A stretch of 64,000 nt of DNA from Xiphydria camelus. Its lineage: Eukaryota > Arthropoda > Insecta > Hymenoptera > Xiphydriidae. The DNA is taken from assembly GCA_963678675.1 (NCBI GenBank), contig OY783192.1:12391393-12455392 (forward strand), given 5' to 3'. Position numbers and translations under genes: made by a program. The first letter of the stretch is position 1. Each line of letters opens with the position of its first letter. Positions 1 through 12,010 of the stretch are shown piece by piece. Below the pieces are notes generated by a model. That model was not told the DNA's origin and did not search any database. It saw nothing but the letters and a program-made list of their open reading frames with translations.

Positions 1-90
1 TTTAATAATTGTTAAATACTTGAATACGTATATTAAGGATAAAACTATTAAGAAGATTTGGAAGTATATGTTATGTGAAATCAATACATA

Positions 91-450
91 TACAGGGTGG
101 TCCAGGTTAATAGTCATTAATTTTGATAGAACAACAAAAAATACTAGACTTTCATAAGAAAACTTTGTAAATAAATGTTTCCTAACAAAGATACAGGGTG
201 TCAAAGTTGTGGAAAAAACTGGTTTTTTCATCATAATTTGTAAACCACTGGATCGATTTCCATGAAATTTCGCACACAGACTAATGTAGTACCTCTAAGT
301 AATGATTAAAATCATTTTTAAAATTCTCTAGTGGCGTAGATACTGGGGGCCGGCACCCCCTTCTCCTCCTCCCAATCTTCGGCGCCACTGGATATTTTAC
401 AAAGAAAATTGAATTTTTGGATTCCCTGTTTAATTTAGAAAAAAAATTCT
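91..450 (+). repeat. Fragment of the 21-kb foldback family
   Basis: Starts with the same TACAGGGTGG end and runs through the same landmarks (gatcgatttccatgaaattt, cggcgccactggatatttt) as the units at 21029-23103. Only one arm is present, so this is a truncated copy in the kst intron downstream of the last visible exon. Confidence 0.75.
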
Positions 451-1017
451 TTTAGGCAACTAATCTAGCTACTTCGTTATTTCAATAAAAAACATGGCTT
501 CCCATTGGTTTATTTGGCGCCAAAAATATAGATATCCAAAATATGTATAAAATGTTATATTTTTAGTCCTATAAACCAATATAAATTCATAAGTCTCTTT
601 TATTTACTTAATTTTAATGTATACATAACCGGCATAGATGCCCATTGACAGTCGTATACGGAATTACATGGGCTGTGGTGATGCGAGGTTACAAACCAAG
701 ACAAGGCACTGTCAGCCTAAATATGAGTAAACTATAGGTATACATATTCACGGCAATCGGAAGTCTGTTTGGGGCAAGCGGATTCTTTCATTTGTTTCAA
801 GAAGCTGTGATATACTTGCATCGAATGAAAAAATCATTTGAGAGAAACGGTTTTTTCTTATGTTAAGCAGACACTGTACCCCATGGAAGGAAATTAATTT
901 TTTTCTTGATGCAAGAACTCTCGCCGGTTCTTGCAGGAATCTATCTTTTTATCGCAAAAAGAATTGTTCTCGTACCATATAGAAATGTTATAAATACATA
1001 CATCGAGAAGAAAAGTA
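450..1017. other. Intronic sequence, nothing recognised
   Basis: AT-rich DNA between two repeats. I see no coding pattern that continues the spectrin, no RNA gene and no clear repeat. Confidence 0.5.
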
Positions 1018-1208
1018 TAGTAGATTTGACTAAATTAGCGGTCACAGGCGGGGGAACGCAGATTTAGTTACTTGAATTAATAATTTGCTAGACTTGACTA
1101 CAGCTTTTTTCGCCAAATGATTTTTAATCATTAAAAACAAATTATTTAATTCAAGTAACTAAATCGGCGCTCCCCCGCCCGTGACCGCCAATTTAGTCAA
1201 ATCTACTA
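1018..1208. repeat. Short inverted-repeat element (MITE-like)
   Basis: Two arms of about 70 bp are near-perfect reverse complements (tagtagatttgactaaatta near 1018 against taatttagtcaaatctacta-like sequence near 1190-1208). TA flanks both sides. No coding capacity. Confidence 0.7.
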
Positions 1209-1342
1209 TTTTTTTCTCTGTGGAGCGATCTGTTTGCGGAAACATCTCTTTTTTGTATAAATTTTAAATATAAATTTTAAATATCATATATGTAGTTTAT
1301 CAACAAAAGCGATATTTAAGAACATCAGTTAACATATCTTAC

Positions 1343-2005
1343 CATAGTTATCCGTTTGAGTGCACTAAATTTCTCTTCTTGTGCTTCTATAGTTTTTTCA
1401 AAGTCTTCATGCTTCCTTATTAACTCTTCTACATGTGGAATGCTTTCTCCCAATTTTCCATCCAATAACATGGGTTCTCTACTGATAATCCAATTTTCCA
1501 ACATTTCAGCCTCTCTTTTAAACATCTGCGTATCTAAATTTTGTTCATATATGTATCTCCTCTTTTCCCATGTATCATTTAAAACTTGTTTTCGCTGTTC
1601 CAGAATAGAAATTTTATCCTCAATTTCATTTGCCAAAAAGTGACCTTGTTGAATCAGTCCCCTTCCAGTTCTGTAGAATTTTGTAAAAGCATCTCTACGA
1701 GTATCAATTTCCGCTTTATATTCGCTATGCCTGAAAATCAATGACTCCGCTTCGGATACATCGCGAGCTAAATCTGGCGTAGTTACTTTAGCAACCATTT
1801 CATTTATCCAAGCTATCAAATCTCTATATTCATCGAAATATGCTTGCAGCTGTTCAGCCTGAGCGAGTTTACTTCGTCTCTGTGCAGCCTTCTGTAACAG
1901 TTCATTCCATGCCTCGTCAGCCTCTTCGTGCTTTACAGCTACGTGCTCGCGAGCATCCGGAAATAATTCAGCTAGTCTCGTTGCTTCTTCCATAACAGAT
2001 TCAAC
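1343..2005 (-). CDS. kst: Beta-heavy spectrin, exon encoding the last spectrin repeats
   Basis: Coding exon of 221 codons, phase 0 at both ends, starting VESVMEEATRL and ending FSALKRITM. Acceptor TTATTAG is at 2012-2006 and donor GTAAGA at 1342-1337. It holds about two triple-helical spectrin repeats, marked by the AWINE and NWIIS tryptophans. Spectrins are membrane-skeleton cross-linkers that pair with alpha-spectrin; the beta-heavy form works at apical membranes of epithelia. The ending FSALKRIT resembles FSALERLT at the close of the final repeat in conventional beta-spectrins, so the linker and PH domain should follow in an exon left of position 1. Conventional beta-spectrin is the main alternative; family membership is not in doubt. 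Confidence 0.9.
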
Positions 2006-2380
2006 CTAATAAAAATAAAGAACACCGTGTCAATTTTTGGCAAAGTCGATGCGATTAATCTTTCTCCGTATAAAGTATGACTTCAAATATTGTTTACATA
2101 GGTATGCTCTGCTGGACTACATTGTAAGTAAATATGGAAAAATGAATAATTATACAAACTTATATTAAACTTATAAATAGCTAGCAAGTTTGATTAAAAT
2201 TATTTGTGACTAGAAATTGTTCCGAAAATTCACCTCTTTACAATTTCAAAACTTTCAGTGATGTCCATTCTTTTATTACATAACTTATCCTATTAAGCTC
2301 AATTATTACTTTTGCATCCATTTTCTGTCTATTTATACTGAAAGTGTAATAAGTTTGCAGAAAGGGTCGAAATAAATTAC
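2006..2380 (-). other. kst intron, 375 bp
   Basis: GT-AG intron between exons 2381-2800 and 1343-2005. No repeat recognised in it. Confidence 0.85.
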
Positions 2381-2800
2381 CTGCTCTTTTACAGCTGCTA
2401 GATCGGTTTCGAATCCTTGATGCTTTCTAACTAACGCTTGTATCGTTTCCAAGTCATGTCCGAATCCATCGGAACTTAGAATAGCATCCTTCTCCTGAAT
2501 CCATGAGATTGTTTCATCCGCTGTCCTATCAAACATATGTACTTGCTTGGCACCAGCTAAAGCCTCCTGTCTAGCATGCGCCAATTCCTTAAGATCCTCC
2601 CACTGTTGTTTGGTTTCGTCAATCTTAACATGTATTTTTGCTGCTTCTGAATTATCCTCTTCGAGCAATCTCCGTCCAGTTTCTATAACTGCCAATACAC
2701 GTCCTTCGCTTGTCGATAATCCAGCCAAAAAGTTGTCAAATATTTGAATCAATAGTTCTACATGCTCAACGTCACGTCCATAATCTTCGGAGGCAGCGAC
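2381..2800 (-). CDS. kst: Beta-heavy spectrin, internal exon
   Basis: 140 codons, phase 0 at both ends, from VAASEDYGRDVEHVE to LAAVKEQ. The acceptor is TTAATTAG ending at 2801 and the donor GTAATT at 2380-2375. It covers the end of one spectrin repeat, a complete middle repeat and the start of the next (SWIQEKD tryptophan). The separator motif QALVRKHQGFETDL is the usual B-helix start of a spectrin repeat. The reading frame is open throughout with no damage, unlike every transposase in the window. Confidence 0.9.
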
Positions 2801-2884
2801 CTAATTAAAACCAAAGATCGAACACATACTCGTTCGTTAATGTTGTATTTTTGAAATTTAAATGAAACAGATTTTGCTATTTAC
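2801..2884 (-). other. kst intron, 84 bp
   Basis: Short GT-AG intron with donor GTAAAT at 2884-2879 and acceptor TTAATTAG ending at 2801. Its size suggests ordinary kst introns are small and that the long ones grew by insertion. Confidence 0.85.
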
Positions 2885-3253
2885 CGTCGTCTGATCGCTG
2901 ATCCATTCAATTACTTCATCGGCTTCTCTCAAGAAGCTGTAGAATTGTTTACTTTCCGACAACCTACGTGACTTGAATTCCTGCAAGTTTTGTAGTTCTC
3001 CAAATTTACTTTCAATTTCCGTCTGCTTGTACGCAATATTCTTACTATCGAAGTGATTTCTATCTACCAAGCCTTGCGATAATTTTTTTAAATTTTCCAC
3101 AGTATTTTTAAAACCTAACAAGTCACGTTCAATTCCCTCGAGTTTTTTCGATAATGACTGCACAGAATCTTCATCCTTCCCGTAATCCGTCGAAGTAAGT
3201 TGCGGTTGCTTTTCTTTTATCCACTGCTCAGCTTCGGCTACTTCGGCGTAAAA
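2885..3253 (-). CDS. kst: Beta-heavy spectrin, internal exon
   Basis: 123 codons, phase 0 at both ends, from FYAEVAEAEQWIKEK to EWISDQTT. The acceptor is TTATTAG ending at 3254; the donor is GTAAAT at 2884-2879. It carries the rest of a repeat opened in the previous exon (QWIKEK), one full repeat (KKLEGIERD... FGELQNL) and the beginning of another (EWISD). Typical spectrin phrases STDYGKDEDSVQSL and RNHFDSKNI support the call. Confidence 0.9.
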
Positions 3254-3544
3254 CTAATAAGTAAAATAAAAATATTAAATGCAATTGTGAAATTAATATA
3301 ATTATACCACATAATTTAAATGGTAATCGTAAATGAACATGATAATGGAAAAGACTACCAAATGCTCAATGTTTAGCAGAATGAGGAGTTTCATATGGTT
3401 CTTGAATTTTTTTCAAAGGCAAGAAATTGGAAACAGCTTTGTATAAAAAAAAAGATTAAGTATATATCACCTATATATTGAGATCCTCATAGAAATTTAT
3501 GAAATTTTCACTGACAATGTACACCCGGGCACACCCGGGTCAAC

Positions 3545-3895
3545 CCGGGGCACAACTTACAGACCAGCGACGCTGATTGCATATCGGTTGAAGCACCCTG
3601 TTCGCTGCAGCTTCCTATAATTCTACGGTAATACCGATAGCGAGGATCAGAACAAGTGGATCGAGTCAAGCGAGACATCGACTATTTCACTCCTAATCTA
3701 GAATTGAGTTGGCTTCAACATTCTTATTCGCATTCTTTCTAAATAGTCGCGGAAATGTATTTTTCGCTTGACTTGATCCCCTTGGTTCTGAGATCTGAGC
3801 TATCGATATTACCATGCAATTACAAGAACCTGCATCGAACGGGGTGCCCCAACCGACATGCAAACAGCATCGCTAGTATGTAAGTTATGCCCCGG
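3545..3895. repeat. Palindromic MITE-like element
   Basis: Ends are CCGGGGCACAACTTACAGAC and the reverse complement of CCGGGGCATAACTTACATAC. The inner part (ctataattctacggtaatac) is shared with the foldback at 39885-40959, so both belong to one family. Just left lies a small CACCCGGG tandem repeat (3521-3550). Confidence 0.7.
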
Positions 3896-4310
3896 ATTGT
3901 ATATGGTTAAAACAAGTTCACCTATAAATTTGAGGTCGATTGTTTGTCATTAACAAGTTATGCACTAATGAAATGTTGCTTACTTTATACAGGTTCTCGT
4001 GGAAAAACATTAAATCGATGGATATTTGACGGTGAAATAAAACGATATTTCGTTATTTAGTTATTACTAAGAAAAATCCTAGAAATGTTTCTAGTTTATA
4101 AAGGGATTGAGAGTTAATGGCCATACAAAATTCTATTTCCTTTTTTTTTATAATTTTGAATGATTATTAATTCTTATTTCTTTCGTAAACCAGGAAAAAT
4201 GTTCATAGTTATTTCAATTTATTTCACAGTCTAATATCTGACTTTCCCCATAAGAGCCCGTGCAAAATTAGTAAGATTTATTAGTGCATAAATTTTTAAC
4301 AAGATAGATA

Positions 4311-5147
4311 ACACAGGCACACAAAAAAAAGGCCTTGTTCCCGCAACCAGACCAGTATATCTTTATGTTTTTGGGGTCGCTGAATCCGAATCCGGTGTCC
4401 GTTTGTCTCCATCACGTCACATTTTTTTTAATCTCAAAAACCATCAATAGATCATGATTTTCAAAAAGTTAATGGACTTAAACCAAATTCGCTATAGGGG
4501 TTCTTTTGGGTCGCTGATCACGAATCTGAAATAGGATTTCAAAAATGCAAAATGGCGGATCCAATATGGCGGACATTTTTGAAAATCGACGGATTCATGC
4601 CGAATTTGGTATAAGGGGGTTTTTTGGGTCGCTGATCAGGAATTTGAAGTCAGATTTAAAAAATTCAAGATGGCGGATCCAATATGGAGGACGAGATTTT
4701 CGAAAATCGACGGATTCATGCCAAATTTGGTATAGGGTTTTTTTTTCGATCGCTAATGACGAATATGAAGTTATATTTACAAAAATTCAAAATTTTCGAA
4801 AATCTTGTCCTCCATGATCAGCTACCCAAAAAACCTCCTTATGCCAAAGTCGGCATGAATCCGTCGATTTTCAAAAATCTCATCCGCCATATTGGATCCG
4901 CCATCATGAATTTTTGAAATCCGATTTCAGATTCGTGATCAGCGACCCAAAAAACTCCTTATAGCGAATTTGGTTTAAGTCCATTAACTTTTTGAAAATC
5001 ATGATCTATTGATGGTTTTTTGAGATTAAAAAAAATGTGACGTGATGGAGACAAACGGACACCGGATTCGGATTCAGCGACCCCAAAAACATAAAGATAT
5101 GCTGGTCTGGTTCTGGGAACAAGAACTTTTTTTTTGTGTGCCTGTGT
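4311..5147. mobile_element. Foldback element with internal tandem units
   Basis: Ends are ACACAGGCACACAAAAAAAA and its reverse complement GTGTGCCTGTGT. Inside, a unit of roughly 115-130 bp recurs (ttgggtcgctgatcacgaat ... atggcggatccaatatggcg), first in one orientation and then inverted. The same design recurs at 6213-7010, 31309-31860 and 52976-53570. There is no transposase gene; open frames across it merely follow the repeat. Transposition class unknown. Confidence 0.75.
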
Positions 5148-5347
5148 AATCAATTTAGAATTTTGCAGGTAAATTTGTTTTAATCACTCACATTATCAGT
5201 ACAAATTTCATCAATTTCTGTTAGGATTTCAATATGTGTGTACGTGATACATTTTTAAGTATCGATACATTCTTTAAATGGTTTAGAATCAAATATTCAT
5301 TATCTAGAACGTCGAAAAAACTCGTTCATTAAGGAATTATTACATAC

Positions 5348-6126
5348 CATTTGCGACTCAACTGCGTCCAATAATCGTAATTTTCTAACATTTGCCAAAT
5401 CTCTTACATGTCGCAATTTTTTTTGCAACTCTTCTAACAAAGTCTCAATTTTTTCGGATGCAAAATGCCCACTTCTAATCATAACAGTGGCACGGCTAGC
5501 GAGGGATGCTACGACGGGTTCACGGGAAATCAACTCTGTTTCAAGAGCGTGGTGCTTCTTCTGAAGTCTCTGTACAGTCGTTAAAGAACTTCCAAGATCA
5601 GAGCTCGTGGCTATGGGCTCCTTTTCAGATAACCAATGAAGTTCATCCTCTACATCTCTCGTGAACTGGTGTAATAATTTAGCATCTTCCAAATTGTCTC
5701 TTCTTATTTGAATAGGTTCTTGCAAGCTGTAATATCTATTTATAGTGGATAATGCTCTCTCCTGAATTTCATCAGACATAAAATGATTTGTCCTTTGGAA
5801 GTTTGATGCCGTTTCCTTGATGGATTCACACGCTTCGCCATGGCCTAATACGTCGTTTTCCAAATTGGTATGTCGCTTAATTAAATTGGCAATGCTAGCT
5901 AAATCTTTTCCATGATCCTCCGACTGTAATTGAGTTTCGATCTCATCCATCCAGGTTTCAAACTCTTCTAAGGTACGACCGAATAATAATGCCTGATACG
6001 CATCATTCAGTCGATTTTTTTTCAATTCGCTTGCTTCTTGCAAAAGGCGCCATTCTGCTTCTAAGTCATCTAAACGATTTTGTATTTCCTTAGAAGCATA
6101 ATGTTTTTCCTCCATTAGTGCTTCAC
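5348..6126 (-). CDS. kst: Beta-heavy spectrin, 779-bp internal exon
   Basis: The first two bases complete a glycine codon begun in exon 39148-39625; 259 whole codons follow, ending LDAVESQM. The acceptor is TTTATCAG ending at 6127 and the donor GTATGT at 5347-5342. It spans about 2.5 spectrin repeats, with TWMDEIETQLQSEDHGKD and HWLSEKEP as repeat starts and the separators LIKRHTNLENDV and LQKKHHALETEL. The frame is fully open. Similarity continues across both junctions, so no exon is missing inside the flanking 33-kb intron. Confidence 0.92.
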
Positions 6127-6212
6127 CTGATAAATCAATATTTGGCATTATATTCATTCTTTCTAATACAAAAACGTGATACCGGTATAAAAAATGGAGC
6201 ATGTATAGATTT

Positions 6213-7010
6213 CACAGTTCTACAAAAAGAATAGTTGTATAGAAGAATACTTTTCATGTGCGATATATGTTATCCGTAGTAATTTTGCCTCCTGATCATG
6301 AATCTGGTGTCAACATTCGACCATCACGTCACAATTTTTTTCTAACTTCAAAAAACCAGCCAGAGATCATGATTTTCAAAAAACTAATGGATTTAAACCA
6401 AATTTGGTATAGGAGGGTTTTTGGGTCGTTGATCACAAATGTGAAGTCAGATTTGAAAAATTCAAGGTGGTGGATCCAATATGGCGGACGAGAATTTCGA
6501 AAATCAACGGATTCATGCCAAAGGCGTAAAAGGGGGGGGGGGGGGAGGGGGTTCATGCATATAGGGTTTTTTTGGGTCGCTGATTACGAATATGAAATTA
6601 TATTTGAAAAAATTTAAAATTTTGGAAAATCTCGTTCGTCATATAGAATTTTTGAAATCTGACTTCAGATTCGTGATCAGCGATTCAAAAAACCCTTCTA
6701 TACCAAATTTGGCATGAATCCGTTGATTTTAAAAAATCTCGTCCACCGTATTATATCCGCCATCTTGAATTTTTGAAATCTGACTTCAGATTCGTTTTAG
6801 CGACCCAAAAAGCCTCCTATATCAAATTTGGTTTAAATCCATAAATTTTTTGAAAATCATCATCTCTGGCTGGTTTTTTGAAGATAGAAAAAAAATTTGA
6901 CGTGATGGCCAAATTATGACACCGGATTCGTGATCAGGAGGCAAAATTACTACGGATAACATACCTATATCGCATGAAAAGTATATACAACTTTTTTTTG
7001 TAGGACTATG
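6213..7010. mobile_element. Foldback element with internal tandem units
   Basis: Arms begin cacagttctacaaaaa and end tttttgtaggactatg, followed inward by matching ttatccgtagtaattttgcc sequences on each side. The core has the same gggtcgctgatcacgaat / atggcggacgagattttcga units as 4311-5147. A run of 14 G lies at 6532-6545. Non-coding. Confidence 0.72.
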
Positions 7011-7032
7011 TTTTCTTTCATTCGAAAAGTCC

Positions 7033-7180
7033 TTAACCTTTAGAGTCCGGAGAAATTTCAGTTACAATCGACTTTTTTTTAGACGTGAAATTTATAAATA
7101 AAATCAATAAATTTCCTGTTTGGAGGTCCCGACTTGATTGCTGGTCGATTTATCGACCACCCCCGGACTCTAAAGGTTAA
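7033..7180. mobile_element. TTAA-flanked MITE (piggyBac-like target)
   Basis: TTAA at 7033-7036 and 7177-7180 flank inverted ends CCTTTAGAGTCCGG / CCGGACTCTAAAGG. The inside contains tggtcgatttatcgacca. Copies of the same family surround the 27942-31290 element. TTAA duplications are characteristic of piggyBac transposases. Confidence 0.75.
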
Positions 7181-7192
7181 TGCTATCTTATG

Positions 7193-7290
7193 TCATTAGG
7201 CGGAAATCCGAGGTTTTTTCAGACTGTGTTTAATTAGGTCTCGTGCTACGACCTAAACACAGCCTTAAAAATTCCGCATATTGACATATT
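7193..7290. repeat. Small hairpin repeat
   Basis: atgtcattaggcggaa near the left pairs with ttccgcatattgacat on the right; an inner ctgtgttta/taaacacag pair extends the stem. Confidence 0.6.
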
Positions 7291-8090
7291 GTAGTATGAA
7301 TTTGGGCTACTTATTAAATTAAATATGCTGTGTATTAATACAGGTACATATTTATGGCATCTTGAACTCATATTACCATTATTCAAAAAATTGCATTCTG
7401 TGTGTATGCAGAATTTGAGTCATATCAAATTCATTTTAGTATATCATTTCGTGAAGTTATTATACGGGAAGTTTTTGTCACTATTTAATGCTCTGAAAAT
7501 ATGAGCTGAATATGATTGTCTTTTACTAAGAACATTTTGTACAATCAATGCGACGTCTATGACCCATTACATGTCATACCAGACGCTTTTTTATGAACAT
7601 TTTTAGTCACATTTTCCATTGTTCTATAATTTTTTCTCCTTATTCTACACATTAGAGAAAGACTTTATGTCCACTAAGAAAAATTACGGATCCGTATTTT
7701 CGAAGTTATCAAATAATAAAGTCTTCGAATATGTGAATACCGCCTCGCACGTTCGCTTTAAATGGCTTTATTTCCGAAACTGTTTGTCCTAGATAGTCGA
7801 TTGTGCACTTATTTGAAATATTTTAAAATTATCTCCAAAATGGTGTTTATTAAATATTTATTATTTTAAACCAATATTCTATTTTTATTATTTATAATCT
7901 TTGATATTAATTTTTGCCATCAGCCCACCACCCTAAATTTCGAAACACATGTATTCCTTTATGAATTCTGTATAAATACACACATTTTGGAATTGGAACT
8001 AAGAAAATCAGTCTAGAAAAAATGACTCCACTGGGATGCGCGGCGTGTCGACTGTTCAATATGCACACATGCCTCCCCCACATTGAGTAT
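7291..8090. other. Intronic sequence, nothing recognised
   Basis: AT-rich, no convincing coding frame or repeat seen. Confidence 0.45.
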
Positions 8091-8097
8091 AAACAAG

Positions 8098-8290
8098 TAC
8101 ACCTGCGAGTAGAGTATTTATCCACTGTGGATTTAGTCAAGGAACTTGAATGGGGCGGGCATAGTTCAGCGGCACACACGTGAAAGTTCCACTATATTGA
8201 TTCTGTAGATTCTCATGTACTGCTCAACTACACATGCCTCTATCTAAGTTCCTCGACTGAATCCACGGCGGATAGATGCTCTGATCGCGC
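8098..8290. repeat. Inverted repeat
   Basis: tccactgtggatttagtcaa (about 8119) pairs with tcgactgaatccacggcgga (about 8254). A short GC-rich stretch with three gcggcgctc units follows at 8421-8455. Confidence 0.5.
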
Positions 8291-9341
8291 GTGTATGCAC
8301 AGGCTCTGACTGGAACTTGTCTATTACATTACGAGTAGGTATTTAGTTCAGTGTCGAACATCGAGCAGGTAAGGTTTTCGAGATTCACTTTTTGTACTAT
8401 TGGGACCGCTATTTACCCATGGCGGCGCTCGCGGCGCTCGCGGCGCTGCGGAAACATGGCGGATATTAGGCGTTCAGCACGCCGCGTATTTCAAATTCCG
8501 GCGACTAGTAGTATACAGTTGATCCGAATGAATTCGTTTCATTGTTTGTGAAAATAAATGTCTATATCTCGTTCTAAAAATGCTCATTTTTTAAAAAATG
8601 TTGGAGCAAATTAACGCTTCTCAATTACGAACCAATCCAAAACGCCAATATCGGCCATGTTTTTTAGTACACGCTTTGCCGCCAGGTACCGCATTCATTT
8701 CTAGCGTCCCCAATACAGGACATAAATTTACCAAAAAAATATCCCATTTATTTTCATTTGTCATTTTATGAAAAAATCTTCGAAATAAAACTTATTTGGT
8801 GTGGAGGGGAATTTATAATACATGCAAGAGATTTTTGATAACATGTGTTAATTATGAGATATGAGGTTTTCTATATACAGGGTGATTTTTTTAACTTGAG
8901 ACAACTCAATATGTCGAAAAATACGTATTGCACGACAAAATATCCTGAATAAAAAGTGAATGTTGCCGAAGGGGACATCATTTAGAGCTAGCGCTAGTAA
9001 CCCCCTACCCCTCCTTAAGGGTGAAAGGGGAGGTAACTTTGGAAAGTTAAATGGGACGACCCGATTTTTTTCACAGATTTCGATAGTACATGAAAAAATG
9101 AGTAACTTTTATTTGATACTTTTTTTTTAAAATATCAACAGATGCCGCTGTAATTAATTATTCAAAATTATTCAACCGGTTGGCAGGATCTCGTTGCATA
9201 CTCACAATTTTGAATACGGTCTGATTTGGCTACTAGTCAAAGCGATGTCCTTACCAGAAGTCAAAAGAGTAATGAATTATTAATCAAAATGATTTTATTT
9301 GGTAGCTGAATACTTAAATAAAGATTACAAATCCATTGGTT

Positions 9342-10334
9342 TTACAGCAAGTGTTCAAAGTGATGCCCTTCCACTTCAATGCATTTATTAAGTCGTCGAT
9401 GGAACTCGGCTACACAGCTCAAAAGCATGTTTGGTGTTATAGCTGCACAAGCATTTCTTATGCGTCCCATCATATCGTCGCGATCAGTTGGGACTTGTTC
9501 GTACACTCTGGATTTTAGGTATCCCCATAAAAAAAATCAGGCGACGTTAGGTCTGGTGATCTGGCAGGCCAACTTACCGGACCCCGTCTACCAATCCACC
9601 TATTAGGATAAACGCGATCTAATTCTTCACGGGCTATTGCTGAATAATGGGCCGGACATCCATCGTGTTGAAACCACATGTTCTGCCGCACCGCGAAGGG
9701 TACTTTTTCCAGCATAACAGGCAGCTCCTCTTCCAATAACCGGCGGTATCTTGCTCCATTTAATGTTCCTCCAATAAATATGAGGCCGATTAGTTTGTCG
9801 CCTATGATTCCGCACCAAACGTTTGTTATGGCGACTGACGGCACCATGGTTTGTAAAACTGGACTCATCGGAGAACAATACGCGATCGAAGAACTGCGGA
9901 TCCCTTTGCAGCTGTGCAAGCGCCCAATTGCAAAATACCACTCGATTATGAAAGTCAACCCCATGTAGTTCGTGATGCAAGGAGATATGGTAGGGGTGGT
10001 ACTTGTGTCGTTTCAGGATGGTCCGAACACTGGAGAAGCACATATCTGAGTCTTCGGCGATTTGCCTGATGCTTGTTTTTGGATTATAAGCTATGGCAGT
10101 TAATACATTAATTTCATTATTCCCACGCGTAACAGTAGCGGTACGAATTCTTTTTTTAGGCTTGACACTTCCCTCAGTAGTAAATTGGCGTACAACACGA
10201 TAAATAGTAGCACGTGAGCGTATCCTTTCCGGGAAACATTCTGCATAAAGTGCAACCGCACCGGCTACATTTCTTCCAGCCTCTCCATAAATTAAACTGA
10301 TCTCTATTTTCTCCTCTAGCGGTAAATAATCCAT
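9342..10334 (-). pseudogene. Broken DD41D mariner-type transposase
   Basis: Starts MDYLPLEEKIEISLIYGEAG, an N-terminal helix-turn-helix typical of this group, and ends CIEVEGHHFEHLL-stop at 9342. The catalytic aspartates are visible as FSDESSF, QHDGCPAH and SPDLTSPDFF; 41 residues separate the second and third, which fits the DD41D (rosa-like) class. Two lesions show it is dead. About 9838-9870 the sequence jumps from AVSRHN to NVWCG in another frame, losing roughly 30-50 residues. At about 9527-9534 a T-run in PDFF is one base short, shifting the LWGYLKSRVYEQVP tail. The protein would otherwise cut and paste DNA at TA sites. Confidence 0.85.
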
Positions 10335-10433
10335 TATTACGCAGCTATTGCACAAAAAGTTACACTTGCTGTTACAACTCCTTTAGCAGGGATCACGCAA
10401 AGAATTTGTCGCGCTCAACAAGTTGGGACAAAT

Positions 10434-10597
10434 CGTACAATAACATTCACTAATGCCTTCTTTCCGGCTTTAAGTTAGGTTTCCGAAAGAGCGATGACTT
10501 TCTATGGTATGAATTGTCAACTGTTTTAGCTGACAGTCATGACATTTTCAACATAACTTCAAGCCGGAAAGAAGGCATTAGTGAATGTTACTGTACG
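10434..10597. repeat. Hairpin inside the DD41D element
   Basis: cgtacaataacattcactaa on the left pairs with ttagtgaatgttactgtacg on the right, extending inward through ccttctttccggctt. It lies between the transposase start and the right TIR and could be a small MITE or internal element sequence. Confidence 0.65.
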
Positions 10598-10986
10598 CAC
10601 CGGCGTAATGTGCCATTGGTTAATAGAGCATTAACGGGCGGGAATCCAACAAAATGTTTCAAATAAAAGTTATTCATTTTTTTATGTACTATCGAAATCT
10701 GTGAAAAAAAATCGGGTCGTCCCATTTAACTTTCCAAAGTTACCCCCCCTTTCACCCTTAAGGAGGGGTAGGGGGTGGCTAGCGCTAGCACTAAATGATG
10801 TCCCCTTCGGCAACATTCACTTTTTATTCAGGATATTTTGTCGTGCAATACGTATTTTTCGACATATTGAGTTGTCTCAAGTTAAAAAAATCACCCTGTA
10901 GATTCAATAATTCCGTTCTTATAAAAATTGTATGACTCGTTTAGATTAACAAAAAAAAAGCTATGAAGTGAAATACCCATCCGTAT

Positions 10987-11113
10987 AACCGTTTGTGAGA
11001 TATTTCCACTCAAAGTACAAGAGTAAGTTACGCAGAGCGCGACTATTTGTAAGTTCCCCGGAATTACTCTTACATGCTCTTGTACTTTAAGTAGTAATAT
11101 CTCATAAACGGTC
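10987..11113. repeat. Short inverted repeat
   Basis: aaccgtttgtgagatatttc and caaagtacaagagtaa pair with ttactcttacatgctcttgt and gatattactact-type sequence ending ctcataaacggt. Confidence 0.6.
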
Positions 11114-12008
11114 CAACAAATTGGTCTTTTACCTTATATCTTTTTCGTTGACCTCGACGAGCTCTAAAATTTCTGTACGAATGAAAATGTCGAATTTTAT
11201 TTTTTATAAAAGCTGATCTTCATGTTTCGTAAACAGCTTGTATTTTTAAAAACCACTTATATGTATTATACGTCTCCTTCGACATCAAATAACTTTTATT
11301 TGAAAGATTTTTTCGCAAAATAACAAAGAACGGAAATAACAGATGTTCCCTTGGTAAAAATTTATATTCTTTATATTTCTTTCTTCTATGTAAATACACA
11401 AACAATTGATAAATTAAATAAAAAATATAGTTTTTATAACCTCTCTTAGTTTCATTCTGTGTTATAATATTGGAACATCAAGTAAGATATTTATTTGTTC
11501 TACATTGTCTGCTGCAGAGTCGACGCGCTACGCATAGAAGAGGAGAAACGTAATTTTCTCATATAGGTAGGTACTGCTTTTCATAGTCCCGATTTAAAAC
11601 TGAGTGTATTTATAGAAAATTTATCTAGGAATGCGGTGGTATTGTTTCCGCATTTTTAGTGGTAAGCTGATAGCGAAAATTAAAATGAAAAATTATACAC
11701 TAAAAATAGAATATTTGTACCTTCCTAAGTAGCTCGGGTCATTTCTGACCCGTAGCATATTAATTTTGTTAATAACACTAAGACCGCACGCGATACATAC
11801 TTATGGGTTAGTGACTTTATTTGTATAGTCTATAGAGAAATTCTGGTGATTTTAATTTTTGAAAAATCGATCAGGAGTACTTACGATAAAAATAGTTACA
11901 CGGAGGTTATTCAGGTCAAAAATGACACAATGCTTTTGTGCGGCGATTTTCGCATATTTCGTGTTTAGACTGATAAGACTAAATAACGTATCATAACATG
12001 CTTCTACA
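11114..12008. other. Intronic sequence, nothing recognised
   Basis: Contains only a small palindrome cgggtcatttctgacccg at 11735-11754. No gene seen. Confidence 0.45.
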
Positions 12009-12010
12009 TA

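Larger units (their letters stand above)
3254..5347 (-). other. kst intron, 2.1 kb, holding two inserted elements
   Basis: GT-AG intron between exons 5348-6126 and 2885-3253. Most of its length is accounted for by a MITE (3545-3895) and a foldback (4311-5147). The rest is AT-rich with no recognised signal. Confidence 0.8.
8878..10898 (-). mobile_element. Tc1/mariner-type (DD41D) DNA transposon
   Basis: 2,021 bp bounded by CAGGGTGATTTTTTTAAC and its reverse complement, with TA on both outer sides (8876-8877 and 10899-10900). Terminal inverted repeats are about 245 bp and highly similar. The centre holds a damaged transposase on the minus strand. The TA duplication, the CAGGG end and the transposase all agree on the IS630-Tc1-mariner superfamily. 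Confidence 0.88.

Noticed and set aside
1..1342. Downstream kst exon with the PH domain
   Set aside because: The minus strand here is repeat and AT-rich DNA; no PH-like frame seen.
4545..4917. Open frames reading like MADIFENRRIHAEFGIR
   Set aside because: They follow the tandem units of a foldback element and appear in several frames; no domain and no start context.
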